Counted from the first letter of the stretch, positions 1-9,074 are shown. The stretch is 15,091 nucleotides of DNA from Leptospira adleri (GCF_002811985.1 NZ_NPDU01000092.1:1-15091); one strand, 5' to 3'. Numbers and translations: made by a program. Notes: a model not told the origin generated them from the letters alone.

Positions 1-19
1 CTGGTAAAAAAATCTTTTC

Positions 20-126
20 TGTGATAGCCAAAATACTCCTGATTTTTTCCCGCCGACCCACCACCTCCACCCAATTAGGGTGGGGCCCGCAACTTTTACG
101 GAGGACTTTGTCGGAACTACGACAAA
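20..126 (-). repeat. dispersed intergenic repeat, left copy (inverted)
   Basis: Read on the minus strand, this block matches 14901-15006 over its whole length. Shared landmarks, in order, are GTCGTAGTTCCGAC, a GGGCCCC core, a GGGTGGAGG block, GGCGGGAAAA and a terminal TATCACA. Two hairpins are visible: TTTGTCG/CGACAAA around a 6-nt loop (107-126), and CCACCC/GGGTGG around TAATT. The copy begins about 10 nt after the stop codon of the Rieske gene, in that gene's orientation. No open frame in it looks like a real protein, and there is no transposase. It is best called a REP- or MITE-like non-coding element. A role at the 3' end of transcripts is possible but not shown. Confidence 0.8.
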
Positions 127-135
127 GGAAGATTC

Positions 136-1281
136 TCAAAGAAAACGGTTCGAGAAAAAATTTTGAATGCTATCGTGAAAATGAAAGATTGCGGGTTCAT
201 AGGAACTCGGAAAAATAGGACCTCCTCTTTTTAAACCGACTTGGATTTCTTCCGCGAGCGCCAAATCTTCCGCGATCGTTTTAAAAAAGAAATCCGCGTT
301 GTATTCCCAATGACGACGCATCCTTTGAGTTTTCGCTTTCTGCGGAATCAGAATCGCCTGTGTGCAAAAAGTTTTTTCTCTCGAAATCGGTTGAAAGTGA
401 ATCATCGCAAAGTGGTCTCGAAAGATGACTAAAACGGTGGAAGGAAATAGAAAGTAAGTGATGATCAGATCCTTTCTGGTCGGAGTCGAAACACTTTCAA
501 AGGAACGATTCGGAATTAAGATCCTGCTATGCTCGTCGATCGGATCAAAGATCGAAGCGTTCTTTGGAATAACCGCCGCGACCGAATTCTTATGAACCGT
601 TGAGATATGATAGGATTCCAGGAAAATCTCGACTCCCACTTTCCAATTGAATTCTCCCTCCGTCGTTTTGATTTCATAAGGAACATAAGAATCTAACTCA
701 AAGTTTTTCAATTCCTGAAAAACAGGTTCTAAATGTTCCAGTGCATTTTTTTGGAAACCGACGAACAGAATTCCCGCGAAATTGCGGATTGGAATTTCGA
801 TGAGTCCTCGCTCGGGCACCTTACATTCTGAAGTGAGCAGTTTTCCATCCAATGCGTAAGTCCAACTGTGATAGGGACAAACCACCTTCTTTAAAGGTTT
901 TTCCCTCTTTTCGGAAACCAGCCTGGTTCCTCGATGTATGCAGGAATTATAATATGCCCGGATAACGTTCTCCTCGTCTCTTAAGACGAGAATTTCCCGG
1001 TTGTGAATTCTACAAACAAAATGATCACCGGGCGCTTGGACCTGATCTTGAAAACCCGCAACGGCCGCTCTTTCATCAAAGAGAATTTTTTCCGAGGAGT
1101 ATGTCTTTTCATCCGTATAATACTCCGTCTTTAGAACGGCGCGATTTTCGGCTTGGAGTGATTCAATAGTCGAAACTTCGGGCATCCCAATCCGACTTTG
1201 CCTCAGGATTCGTTCCAAGACTTCGGATGAAAACGGCAATGACTTTGGTCTGGATAATTCTACGGTTTCTTTTTCGAACAT
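136..1281 (-). CDS. Rieske non-heme iron oxygenase, alpha (catalytic) subunit
   Basis: This is a cytosolic aromatic-ring-hydroxylating dioxygenase-family oxygenase. Such enzymes take electrons from a separate reductase and insert oxygen into an organic substrate. With residues counted from a possible TTG at 1284, the Rieske [2Fe-2S] ligands are C115-x-H117 and C136-x2-H139. The catalytic domain starts at NWK (213-215) and supplies H226 and H231 (YHISTVH) and D340 (AEDLALAEE) as the mononuclear iron triad. The residue three before H226, which bridges the two metal sites in many family members, is E223 rather than the usual Asp. That resembles the carnitine and glycine-betaine monooxygenase branch (CntA/GbcA), so a quaternary-amine substrate is possible but inferred. 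Length (~381 aa) is normal. I chose ATG 1281 because it lies 9 nt after AGGA; the TTG just before it is the alternative. No ferredoxin or reductase gene is adjacent. Confidence 0.88.
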   Translation of the reverse strand: MFEKETVELSRPKSLPFSSEVLERILRQSRIGMPEVSTIESLQAENRAVLKTEYYTDEKTYSSEKILFDERAAVAGFQDQVQAPGDHFVCRIHNREILVLRDEENVIRAYYNSCIHRGTRLVSEKREKPLKKVVCPYHSWTYALDGKLLTSECKVPERGLIEIPIRNFAGILFVGFQKNALEHLEPVFQELKNFELDSYVPYEIKTTEGEFNWKVGVEIFLESYHISTVHKNSVAAVIPKNASIFDPIDEHSRILIPNRSFESVSTPTRKDLIITYFLFPSTVLVIFRDHFAMIHFQPISREKTFCTQAILIPQKAKTQRMRRHWEYNADFFFKTIAEDLALAEEIQVGLKRGGPIFPSSYEPAIFHFHDSIQNFFSNRFL

Positions 1282-1368
1282 CAAAAAACATCCTAAGTTA
1301 ATATTGGATAAATGTGAAATTACGAATAAAATAACATTCTACTATTCTAAAATTGACTTCGTATTTTT

Positions 1369-1385
1369 AAAATTGTGTCAATTTT
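1369..1385. promoter_or_regulatory. 17-bp perfect palindrome upstream of the oxygenase gene
   Basis: AAAATTG-TGT-CAATTTT is a perfect inverted repeat with 7-bp arms, about 90 bp upstream of the oxygenase start. On the minus strand it contains TTGACA, a good -35 hexamer, although no clear -10 follows at standard spacing. AAAATTG also occurs alone about 20 bp closer to the gene. It could be an operator overlapping a promoter, or simply an A/T-rich chance palindrome. Confidence 0.3.
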
Positions 1386-1467
1386 GGAACGCAAGGCACG
1401 TCGCATGAAATGGCTTATTATTTATCGGGAATGAAGTTATAATTGAGAGTTTTAACGTAAAAAGAAC

Positions 1468-1495
1468 AACGGTTTTCAAAAAGCCGAAAACCGTT
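1468..1495 (-). terminator. Rho-independent terminator of the lipoprotein gene
   Basis: AACGGTTTTC and GAAAACCGTT form a perfect 10-bp stem around an 8-nt loop. On the minus strand the stem is followed by GTTCTTTTT, a T-rich tract. It lies 13 nt after the lipoprotein stop codon, so it should end that transcript and insulate the oxygenase gene from it. Confidence 0.8.
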
Positions 1496-1508
1496 TAAAA
1501 GTAGGAAA

Positions 1509-2498
1509 TCAAAGAGATTGGAAAATGGCCTTGCTTGGATTTGGAGAATCAAACCCTTCCTGAGTGCAAGTCTGCTCCGCGTATCCCGGATCAAACCCGA
1601 ACCCGTCTATAGAATAGTAACTTCTTGTTGTAAGTCCGGAAGCCGACGGGTATGTGCATCGGCCGGTTCGGTTCGTCGCAATGTAGGCGGCATTCACGCT
1701 ATTGCAGCCTGAAGCGGCTTTTGCGGTTGTTCCGGTTCCCATAAAATCATAACATCTTCTTTGACTGTCGATCTCGTTAAAAGTCGAGGTTGGAGTGATC
1801 TGTCCGTTTGCAATATGAGTTTTGAAGTTAGTCGGCAATACCCCCGAAATGAGCTTAATCTGAACGATATACGTTCCCGCCGTCAAATTGACTTTTTCGA
1901 ACTCTGAATCGCTTCCTGTTCCCGTTGCTAAAGAAGTTGCCGCGGAGGTCGGAGACGTGTAGTAGAATAGATCCAGGTTGGCGCCTTGATATCCGAAAAT
2001 ATTTACGATATGATCTCCGTTGGACGGGGTTGTAAAGGTATAAAAACTGCTTATGTCCTTGGAAGAAACCCGTCCGATGAGCGCGTTCGGTTGGTTGAGA
2101 GCGATTACGGGGGCAGGTCGATAACGAATCGTTTTGGAAAGAACGTTTGCACCCGATTTAGTAATCACGATCGGAACCGTAGTGTTTTCGGAAATGCCCG
2201 AAATCGAAGGCATGGAGAATGTTAGAGTATTAGAATTTACTAAATTGACTCCGCTCGCGCTGGTTCCGTTGATCGTAACGGAATATTGAGAAGCGTTTCC
2301 GGAAAAATCGCTTCCTGTGATCGTAGTCGTGCTCCCGGGAATTCCGAGTTCAGGGTAAAAATCCGCCACATTCTCCGAATTTAGAATCGTATAAAGCATC
2401 AGAAGAGAAGTCGTGTCGTCGTCCGAACCCCCTTTTTTACAGTCTGAAAGTAAAAGTAATAGAATCGTAGTCAAAATCATTACGACTATTTTTTTCAT
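1509..2498 (-). CDS. putative lipoprotein with IPT/TIG and PPC-like domains
   Basis: This is a predicted exported lipoprotein of 329 aa. MKK plus a hydrophobic stretch (4-17) leads to LSDC with the lipidated Cys at 20. Asp at -1 is unusual for a lipobox, though spirochaete lipoboxes are permissive. A short Gly/Asp/Ser linker follows. Residues ~48-127 (PGSTTTITGSDFSG, later PIVITKSG) look like an IPT/TIG immunoglobulin-like domain. Residues ~138-228 (FYTFTTPSNGDHIVNIF, LTAGTYIVQIKL) resemble a PPC-type beta domain found on secreted proteins. The last ~85 residues contain four Cys (249, 265, 281, 311), which could make two disulfides. I do not recognise that tail. The ATG is preceded by GGGG at 9-nt spacing. 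It appears monocistronic, with its own terminator. Surface display or adhesion is an inference from domain type; no binding partner can be read. Confidence 0.8.
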   Translation of the reverse strand: MKKIVVMILTTILLLLLSDCKKGGSDDDTTSLLMLYTILNSENVADFYPELGIPGSTTTITGSDFSGNASQYSVTINGTSASGVNLVNSNTLTFSMPSISGISENTTVPIVITKSGANVLSKTIRYRPAPVIALNQPNALIGRVSSKDISSFYTFTTPSNGDHIVNIFGYQGANLDLFYYTSPTSAATSLATGTGSDSEFEKVNLTAGTYIVQIKLISGVLPTNFKTHIANGQITPTSTFNEIDSQRRCYDFMGTGTTAKAASGCNSVNAAYIATNRTGRCTYPSASGLTTRSYYSIDGFGFDPGYAEQTCTQEGFDSPNPSKAIFQSL

Positions 2499-2520
2499 CC
2501 AAAGAACCCCTTTTGAATAT

Positions 2521-2537
2521 TCATCGTTGAGCGATGA
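2521..2537. other. small hairpin in the lipoprotein gene leader
   Basis: TCATCG-TTGAG-CGATGA is a 6-bp inverted repeat lying 23 bp before the lipoprotein start codon, upstream of its GGGG ribosome-binding site. A weak promoter (TTCATT, 17 bp, TATCCT on the minus strand) lies just upstream, which would put the hairpin in the 5' leader. Its role is unknown; it could be a protein site or a chance structure. Confidence 0.3.
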
Positions 2538-2603
2538 TCTACTTTTAGGATATCAGAGGGAATGCCCGAAATGAACCTCGGAAACTACGTAGAAATTGCC
2601 ATA

Positions 2604-2632
2604 GAATCCGCGTTGGTACGGATTGCGGATTC
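2604..2632. other. inverted repeat between the PLC-like and lipoprotein genes
   Basis: GAATCCGC (2604-2611) and GCGGATTC (2625-2632) are perfect 8-bp arms around 13 nt that contain another CGGATT. The site is ~50 nt after the stop of the PLC-like gene. No T-run follows on the minus strand, so it is a poor intrinsic terminator. It may still block exonucleases or be a Rho-associated structure. Confidence 0.3.
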
Positions 2633-2680
2633 GGATAAAAATACGCGTTAAAAGAAATTCTTATCGGGTATGGATGATTT

Positions 2681-3487
2681 TTATTCGTTTCTCATTTTGA
2701 ACATCGCGTTGTTGCAGGAGAAACTCGCCTTCTTTGGAACGAGGCAGAGCATTAGATTTTTATGATTCTTTCGATACGCGTCCACAAAATATTGAGTCGT
2801 ATGTTCTACGGCAATCATTCCCGCTAACTCGTGTAGATTTACGTTTTGATGGTTCTCAACCGGGTTTCCGCCGCGAAACGATTTTTCGGAATCTTTATTG
2901 AGACAAATATGCGTCGCGAAAGGTTGAAAGGTTTTCATCTCATCGAACGATAGATCCAAACATTTGACCGCTTCTTCCTCATGATGAATGACCGGAGTCA
3001 GATCGTAGTAGCCGGTTTGTATCTCCGGTCTTGAAAGCAAAAGCCATGGCTCCTCCAGAGGCGCGATCGAAGACGGATTCGGTTGACTTTCCGCCCAATT
3101 GCTATGAGCGTAAAAGTCCTGAATGATATGAGTCGCGTGCCCTAAATATTTCATCGAATCCGTAAAGAGTCCGGCCTTTTCGGATTTGGATTTTAAGTTT
3201 CTGAGTTCGATTCCGCATCCGAAGATATTGTTGTTATCGCAATGAAACGCTTCTTCGTTCATCATTTCCGAATCGGAACGAAGATTTCCTTGAACGATCA
3301 TTTCTTGACAGTCGGCCCGGATTTCGTATCCGGTTTTTTCAGTGAAGTCGCGAAACGATTCCTTCAGGATCCGAATATGATTGAAAGACCCGGCCGGACC
3401 GAACGCGTTTAAGGAGAAGGAAGGAAAGATATCCAATAACAAAAAGAGAAGCGGACTTAATCCCGCAAAAGAAAGTATTTTTTTCAT
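2681..3487 (-). CDS. secreted HET-C / zinc-dependent phospholipase C-like protein
   Basis: The 268-aa product has a signal peptide (MKK, hydrophobic 5-23, likely cut near NA-FG at 28-29), so it should act outside the cytoplasm. The core motif LGHATHIIQDFYAHSNW (115-131) is the signature of HET-C-related proteins and the zinc phospholipase C/P1-nuclease helical fold. It offers H117, H120, D124 and H128 as metal ligands. FHCDN (81-85) matches the HFDN-type motif of HET-C proteins, and HELAGMIAVEHTTQYF (219-234) gives H219, E220 and H229. Length is short for fungal HET-C but normal for bacterial forms. Phosphodiester or phospholipid hydrolysis is inferred from the fold, not shown. There is no Shine-Dalgarno sequence at the usual distance: a 16-bp palindrome occupies that space, ending 2 nt before ATG. 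Regulation with the tetR gene is therefore likely. It is transcribed alone, away from the DUF2721 gene. Confidence 0.75.
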   Translation of the reverse strand: MKKILSFAGLSPLLFLLLDIFPSFSLNAFGPAGSFNHIRILKESFRDFTEKTGYEIRADCQEMIVQGNLRSDSEMMNEEAFHCDNNNIFGCGIELRNLKSKSEKAGLFTDSMKYLGHATHIIQDFYAHSNWAESQPNPSSIAPLEEPWLLLSRPEIQTGYYDLTPVIHHEEEAVKCLDLSFDEMKTFQPFATHICLNKDSEKSFRGGNPVENHQNVNLHELAGMIAVEHTTQYFVDAYRKNHKNLMLCLVPKKASFSCNNAMFKMRNE

Positions 3488-3489
3488 TG

Positions 3490-3505
3490 GTAAGTAACTA
3501 CTTAC
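3490..3505 (-). promoter_or_regulatory. TetR-type operator abutting the PLC-like gene start
   Basis: GTAAGT-AACT-ACTTAC is a perfect 6-bp inverted repeat with a 4-nt spacer. It has the same design as the sites at 4684-4699 and 9058-9073. It ends 2 nt before the ATG at 3487, covering where a ribosome-binding site would be. A bound repressor would block initiation at any promoter just upstream. Which protein binds is inferred from the match to the tetR site. Confidence 0.65.
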
Positions 3506-3678
3506 TTATTTGACCTTCTCTTTTCGAAAAGTTCGAAATTTTTAATAAAAACTAGTTCGATCTCGCGAAAAAATTTAGATAGGAAGAAGGTTCTCCGTTT
3601 AGGAAGGGAGGTTTTTTGATAAGCGAAATGGGACAGAGAGGAAAAAAACTTTGCTCGGTCGGTTTACTTAGGGTGAAA

Positions 3679-4185
3679 CTATTTATCAGTAGAATCGGAA
3701 TTCGTAATTTTACTTCCTAAGAATTCAGTGAGATCGATCAATCCCTTGATGAATTTCAAATTGTAACGACTTTCATAGAGTAAAAAAATACTCGCGATGA
3801 AAAGAGCAACGCCTCCAAAGAGAGCCATCAGCGTTGCGAACCAGGAATAATCAGGAAACAAAGCTCTCGAAAATGCAAAGCCGAGGCTGGAGAGAACAAA
3901 GAGGGAAGTCGCCGTATAAAGAAACGCCATCGATCTCTGGATTAAGATCGCACGAGTTCTTTGAATTCTAAGTTGTACTTTGAGGTTCTCCATTCTTTCC
4001 GAGGGAAAGGGGAGTTTGCCCGCGAGAACTCCCTCGACTTCGGCCTTGAGAAGATTGACTCGATCGAAGATTCTTCCCAGACGATTGGCGGTGGAAAAGA
4101 TCAGACTGGCGCAAGCGGTGATCATTACCGCAGGAGTGATCATTCCCGTTAGAATATTGGCGTTGGAAAGAGATTCAAAGAACAC
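3679..4185 (-). CDS. DUF2721 family integral membrane protein
   Basis: This small inner-membrane protein of ~168 aa has an unknown role. It is recognisable as DUF2721 from the N-terminal pattern ITPAVMITACASLIFSTANRLGRIFDR, in which NRLGRIFDR is the most conserved part. Membrane segments lie at about residues 13-35, 88-110 and 117-139. Between the first two is a basic, probably helical region (RIQRTRAILIQR). The start is a judgement. The frame opens with TTG at 4191, but AAGGA sits directly against it with no spacing. The same AAGGA is 6 nt from an in-frame GTG at 4185, so I chose that. No neighbouring gene suggests a pathway. The end (SKITNSDSTDK) is polar and presumably cytoplasmic. Confidence 0.75.
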   Translation of the reverse strand: MFFESLSNANILTGMITPAVMITACASLIFSTANRLGRIFDRVNLLKAEVEGVLAGKLPFPSERMENLKVQLRIQRTRAILIQRSMAFLYTATSLFVLSSLGFAFSRALFPDYSWFATLMALFGGVALFIASIFLLYESRYNLKFIKGLIDLTEFLGSKITNSDSTDK

Positions 4186-4651
4186 GAACAATCCTTGTTC
4201 CGCTCTTCTATTTTGTCGATCAGAATTGAACTTCTTTTTGCGATCTTCTCTGCATAAAGAAAAAAACGATTTAGACTTTTTCCGACCCGTTCGGATGGCC
4301 GTTGTATTGTTGTTAGGCGATCTTTTTTCCGAATACTGATTTTCTTGTCTTATAATTTTTTAATAAAGTTATAGTTTGCGAGATATTATGTTTTTGGAAA
4401 ATCTTTAGGAACTGGAAATTTTAAGAGACAGGAGTTCTCAGTCTAAAGAGCGATTAGGAATATTACTAAAGTTAGATTTTTTTTACCTAAAAAAGAAGTC
4501 ATTTTCAAAAAGAAAGGAGTCCTAGATTGGATTTGAAGATTAGGTTTCCGAGAATTGACTTTTATAAAAACCTATATTTTCTATAAATTCAAAGTATGAG
4601 GTTTAGTAAGAGAGTTTTACCCTTATTTTTCAAATTTGAGATGAAAAAAAC

Positions 4652-4680
4652 TTGATCTGTGGGAGCGTTCGAAAAATAAA
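4652..4680 (+). promoter_or_regulatory. candidate promoter of the PEtn-transferase-like gene
   Basis: TTGATC at 4652-4657 is followed after 17 bp by AATAAA at 4675-4680, with TAAACAT as a slightly shifted alternative -10. The -35 is good and the -10 is weak. Transcription would begin inside or just before the palindrome at 4684-4699, which fits repression there. The leader would be ~100 nt. Confidence 0.4.
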
Positions 4681-4683
4681 CAT

Positions 4684-4699
4684 GTAAGCAATTGCTTAC
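4684..4699 (+). promoter_or_regulatory. TetR-type operator, perfect 16-bp palindrome
   Basis: GTAAGC-AATT-GCTTAC is identical to its own reverse complement over all 16 bp. Arm length and spacer match the two sites at 3490-3505 and 9058-9073. It lies just downstream of the promoter candidate, over the expected transcription start, and 91 nt before the TTG start of the PEtn-transferase-like gene. Confidence 0.65.
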
Positions 4700-4719
4700 T
4701 CTAAAGTTTCTGAAAAAGG

Positions 4720-4739
4720 CTTCCGATAGAGATCGGAAG
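4720..4739 (+). promoter_or_regulatory. leader hairpin with an alternative pairing partner
   Basis: CTTCCGAT-AGAG-ATCGGAAG is a perfect 8-bp stem with a 4-nt loop in the presumed leader of the PEtn-transferase-like gene. A second TTCCGAT at 4766-4772 could instead pair with ATCGGAA (4732-4738), giving a larger structure that ends 7 nt before the GGGGTG ribosome-binding site. On the minus strand the short stem is followed by CCTTTTTC, so it might also stop antisense transcription. Function is unproven. Confidence 0.4.
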
Positions 4740-4790
4740 AAACAAAAAAATCCTTTGATCAGATTTTCCGATTAAGAACGGGGTGCCCTT

Positions 4791-6707
4791 TTGTTTTCAA
4801 CGATCAAACAGAAATGGAACGTTTTCGTTTCCGATTTCCAATTCAAGATTTTTTCGGTTTTTATTTTACCGTCGATCATACTTTTTACGGATCTTATACT
4901 CCGATGGAAAATCGTGAGTCAGATGGAAAAGCTACAGTGGTCCTATTATCTTCTTTCGTTTTTTTATTCGATTTTGATTTACTCGCTCGTCCTTCTTACT
5001 TTGAATCTATTGTTTTCCTTTTCTAAAAAACGCTACTACTGGGCGTTTCTAATCTATGCGAGTCTGGGCTACTCGATCTGTCTCATCGGTTCCTACGGTT
5101 ATTATTTGTATTCGGGTATCATGCCGAATTTTTTCGTCTTCTCTTACATTTTCCAGGAACCGTTCAATAGTTGGACCATCTTCAAGGGAGGTCTTACAAT
5201 CTGGAGTCTGATCGGTTTTGTTTTTCTTTCTTTATTCTTGTTTGTTGTCTTAAAAAATGCGTCTTCGTTTCCAAGACCGTCGCGTTTTTTAAAGAGCCGC
5301 TTTCTTTCGTTGAGTTTTGCGATTCTTCTTTTCGCCGCATTTTTTCATAACAACACCCGCTTTAACGATCAGATTTATGTTTCCGATACGAACTCCATTT
5401 CGTTTATCAATCGGAATCTTTACAATATGCTTACGGGAGACAGGCTTGGCTCAGCAGGTTTGCAGTCTAGAAACAAACCGATTCTTAACCTAAGTTCAAA
5501 TCCTCCGAAGATGAACATTCTCGTTATATTGAGTGAAAGCCTTCGAAGAAAAAGTATGGGACTTTACGGATACGAAAGAGATACAACCCCCTTTCTCAAT
5601 CGTTGGTCCAAAAATCCGAACGACGGTTCCGTTGTGGTATTCAAAAAGGCGTTTTCCAATTCAAGTTCCACTTTGATTTCGGTGCCGAGTTTGCTATCGG
5701 GAGTTTCTCCGATTCAACCCGTCTCACTCACCCACAGCGCTCCTCTTTTTTGGGAATACGGGCAGGCGGCCGGCCTTTCCACGTTTTATATCTCGAGTCA
5801 TAGTTTTCGCTGGAATAATTTTTCCGGTTTTTTTAAAAATGCGGGAATCGATTTTCTTTGGAATAAGGAAATCAGCGGATTGAGCGTCTTTAACGATATC
5901 GGAATCGACGATCGCAAGACCGTGGAAGAGTTTGAACATCACGTCAAAGATCTTAGAGAGAAGAATCGGAACTTCGCCGGTGTTCTTCATTTGAATACCA
6001 ATCATTTCCCTTATATCATTCCGGAAGAATCGATCGTTTTCCCGATCGGAAAAGACGCTTACGCTCCTTACGATAACTCAGTGAGGTATTTGGATCAACT
6101 TCTCGAGAATGTTTTTCATTTTCTTCAACGAGAAAATCTTTCAAAAAACACGTTAGTGATCTTTACCTCCGATCACGGTGAAGGCATTTTCGAGCACGAT
6201 TATATCGGACATATAGAAAGCAATCATATCGAAACGGTTGCCATTCCGATGCTTTTTTTTGTTCCGGATTCTCTCAAAAAAACGATCCCGCTAGATCGTC
6301 TGCAAAAGAACACGGAGAGAAACGTCTCCAATACGGATTTGATTCCCACGGTGGCGGACATATTAGGAGTTTCTAATCAATCCGAAGTGAAAGCCTATCT
6401 TTCCAGGCTGGAAGGCCGTTCCCTTTTTTCAAACGTTCCGGATGATCGGCGTATTTTTATCGCCAATAACAATGAAACTTCGCTTTATCGGGTCGGAATG
6501 AGTTACATCCAAGGGAATCTTCATTACATGCTTCGTCTGAATGCGTTTCCTCCGGACGAAGAAGCCTACGATATTCAAGCCGATCCGAACGAGAAAAAAA
6601 ATTTATGGCCGAATCTCGACGCGGAGAAAAAAAGAGAGATTCGAAAACAACTCGAAGCCTGCGGACTCTGTCAAGACCTCTATTCAACATCGGGAATCAA
6701 ATTCTAA
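4791..6707 (+). CDS. membrane sulfatase-fold transferase, phosphoethanolamine-transferase-like
   Basis: This 638-aa inner-membrane enzyme has its catalytic domain outside the membrane. About five membrane segments fill residues 18-185. The alkaline-phosphatase/sulfatase-fold domain follows: metal ligand E249 (ILSESLRRKSMGLYGYERDTTPFL), nucleophile region SSSTLISVPSLLSG with T294, H405 (TNHFPY), and D461-H462 (SDHGE), then H474/H479. T294 before x-x-S-V-P aligns with the catalytic Thr of EptA/MCR (T-A-Y-S-V-P), so I favour phosphoethanolamine or related head-group transfer over LTA synthesis. The two Cys that flank that Thr in MCR are N290 and S300 here. The C-terminus has the YDIQADPNEKKNLW pattern typical of sulfatases. 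The start is TTG, with GGGGTG 5 nt upstream; no in-frame ATG occurs before residue 45. The upstream palindrome suggests TetR control. The acceptor lipid is unknown. Confidence 0.82.
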   Translation: MFSTIKQKWNVFVSDFQFKIFSVFILPSIILFTDLILRWKIVSQMEKLQWSYYLLSFFYSILIYSLVLLTLNLLFSFSKKRYYWAFLIYASLGYSICLIGSYGYYLYSGIMPNFFVFSYIFQEPFNSWTIFKGGLTIWSLIGFVFLSLFLFVVLKNASSFPRPSRFLKSRFLSLSFAILLFAAFFHNNTRFNDQIYVSDTNSISFINRNLYNMLTGDRLGSAGLQSRNKPILNLSSNPPKMNILVILSESLRRKSMGLYGYERDTTPFLNRWSKNPNDGSVVVFKKAFSNSSSTLISVPSLLSGVSPIQPVSLTHSAPLFWEYGQAAGLSTFYISSHSFRWNNFSGFFKNAGIDFLWNKEISGLSVFNDIGIDDRKTVEEFEHHVKDLREKNRNFAGVLHLNTNHFPYIIPEESIVFPIGKDAYAPYDNSVRYLDQLLENVFHFLQRENLSKNTLVIFTSDHGEGIFEHDYIGHIESNHIETVAIPMLFFVPDSLKKTIPLDRLQKNTERNVSNTDLIPTVADILGVSNQSEVKAYLSRLEGRSLFSNVPDDRRIFIANNNETSLYRVGMSYIQGNLHYMLRLNAFPPDEEAYDIQADPNEKKNLWPNLDAEKKREIRKQLEACGLCQDLYSTSGIKF

Positions 6708-6721
6708 AATTCTAATGTAGC

Positions 6722-6745
6722 TTAGGAGAATTCAACTTTTCCTAA
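6722..6745. terminator. hairpin between convergent genes, possible bidirectional terminator
   Basis: TTAGGAGAA and TTTTCCTAA form a 9-bp stem with one G-T pair around a 6-nt loop, in the 40-bp gap between two convergent genes. T-runs after the stem are poor on both strands. Position supports a shared terminator; sequence alone is only fair. Confidence 0.5.
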
Positions 6746-6747
6746 AC

Positions 6748-8727
<1,980 letters not shown>

Positions 8728-8791
8728 TCTGGCTCTTTTAATTTTTTTGATTTGGGATTTCCGGACTCGTCTTCGGTCAAACCCGATTCTT

Positions 8792-8822
8792 ATAATAAGC
8801 CGGAACGGAGGCAGGCGCTCAA
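8792..8822 (-). promoter_or_regulatory. candidate promoter of the LTA-synthase-like gene
   Basis: On the minus strand, TTGAGC (8817-8822) is followed 18-19 bp later by TTATTA/TATTAT (8792-8798). This gives a ~60-nt leader. The spacing is slightly long and the hexamers are partial matches. The remaining ~200 bp of the divergent gap, to ~9000, shows only a 12-bp palindrome AAATCCGGATTT (8946-8957). Confidence 0.4.
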
Positions 8823-9027
8823 GTCAAAAACGACTGAAATCGCAGGCGGATACAAGTGAAACCGATTACAAATCGCATACGGAGCTTTTACATTTCGACT
8901 AGGACGGAATGTTTTCGGAAGCCTTTCCCGTTCTCTGAAGGTTAAAAATCCGGATTTCAAAATTGCGTGTGTTGGACGCTTTTCTTTCGTTTTTTAAAAT
9001 CGGGTCCTTAAAAAGGAGTTTCGACGC

Positions 9028-9055
9028 TTGACAAAAAAACCTTCTTTGATACTAT
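9028..9055 (+). promoter_or_regulatory. promoter of the tetR-ABC operon
   Basis: A consensus -35 TTGACA (9028-9033) is followed after 16 bp by TACTAT (9050-9055). Transcription would start around 9061-9063, inside the 16-bp operator and only ~12 nt before the ATG. The message would thus have almost no leader. Confidence 0.65.
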
Positions 9056-9057
9056 AA

Positions 9058-9073
9058 GTGAGTAATCACTCAC
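9058..9073 (+). promoter_or_regulatory. TetR autoregulatory operator
   Basis: GTGAGT-AATC-ACTCAC has perfect 6-bp arms and a 4-nt spacer. It starts 2 bp after the -10 and ends 1 nt before the tetR ATG. This is the classic position for TetR-family self-repression. Its architecture matches the sites at 3490-3505 and 4684-4699 (consensus GTRAGY-N4-RCTYAC). Confidence 0.75.
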
Positions 9074-9074
9074 C

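Larger units (their letters stand above)
4192..4790. other. ~600-bp gene-free region with regulatory sites
   Basis: This stretch separates the divergent DUF2721 and PEtn-transferase-like genes. I see no convincing protein gene: no frame combines a ribosome-binding site, plausible composition and recognisable sequence. About 4330-4650 is strongly A/T-rich with many homopolymer runs. The last 140 bp hold a promoter candidate, a perfect 16-bp palindrome and an 8-bp hairpin, listed separately. An unannotated small RNA could be present, but nothing shows it directly. Confidence 0.6.

Noticed and set aside
21..432. Short plus-strand frames over the left repeat and the 3' part of the oxygenase gene
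   Set aside because: The first runs through the non-coding repeat and both overlap the well-supported minus-strand oxygenase; the sequences resemble no family.
3980..4339. 119-codon plus-strand frame overlapping the DUF2721 gene
   Set aside because: About half lies antisense to a recognised family member, and the rest is low-complexity intergenic sequence without a ribosome-binding site.
8946..8957. AAATCCGGATTT palindrome in the tetR / LTA-synthase-like gap as an operator
   Set aside because: It is a single short palindrome of common words for this genome, far from both promoter candidates, and does not match the 16-bp motif.
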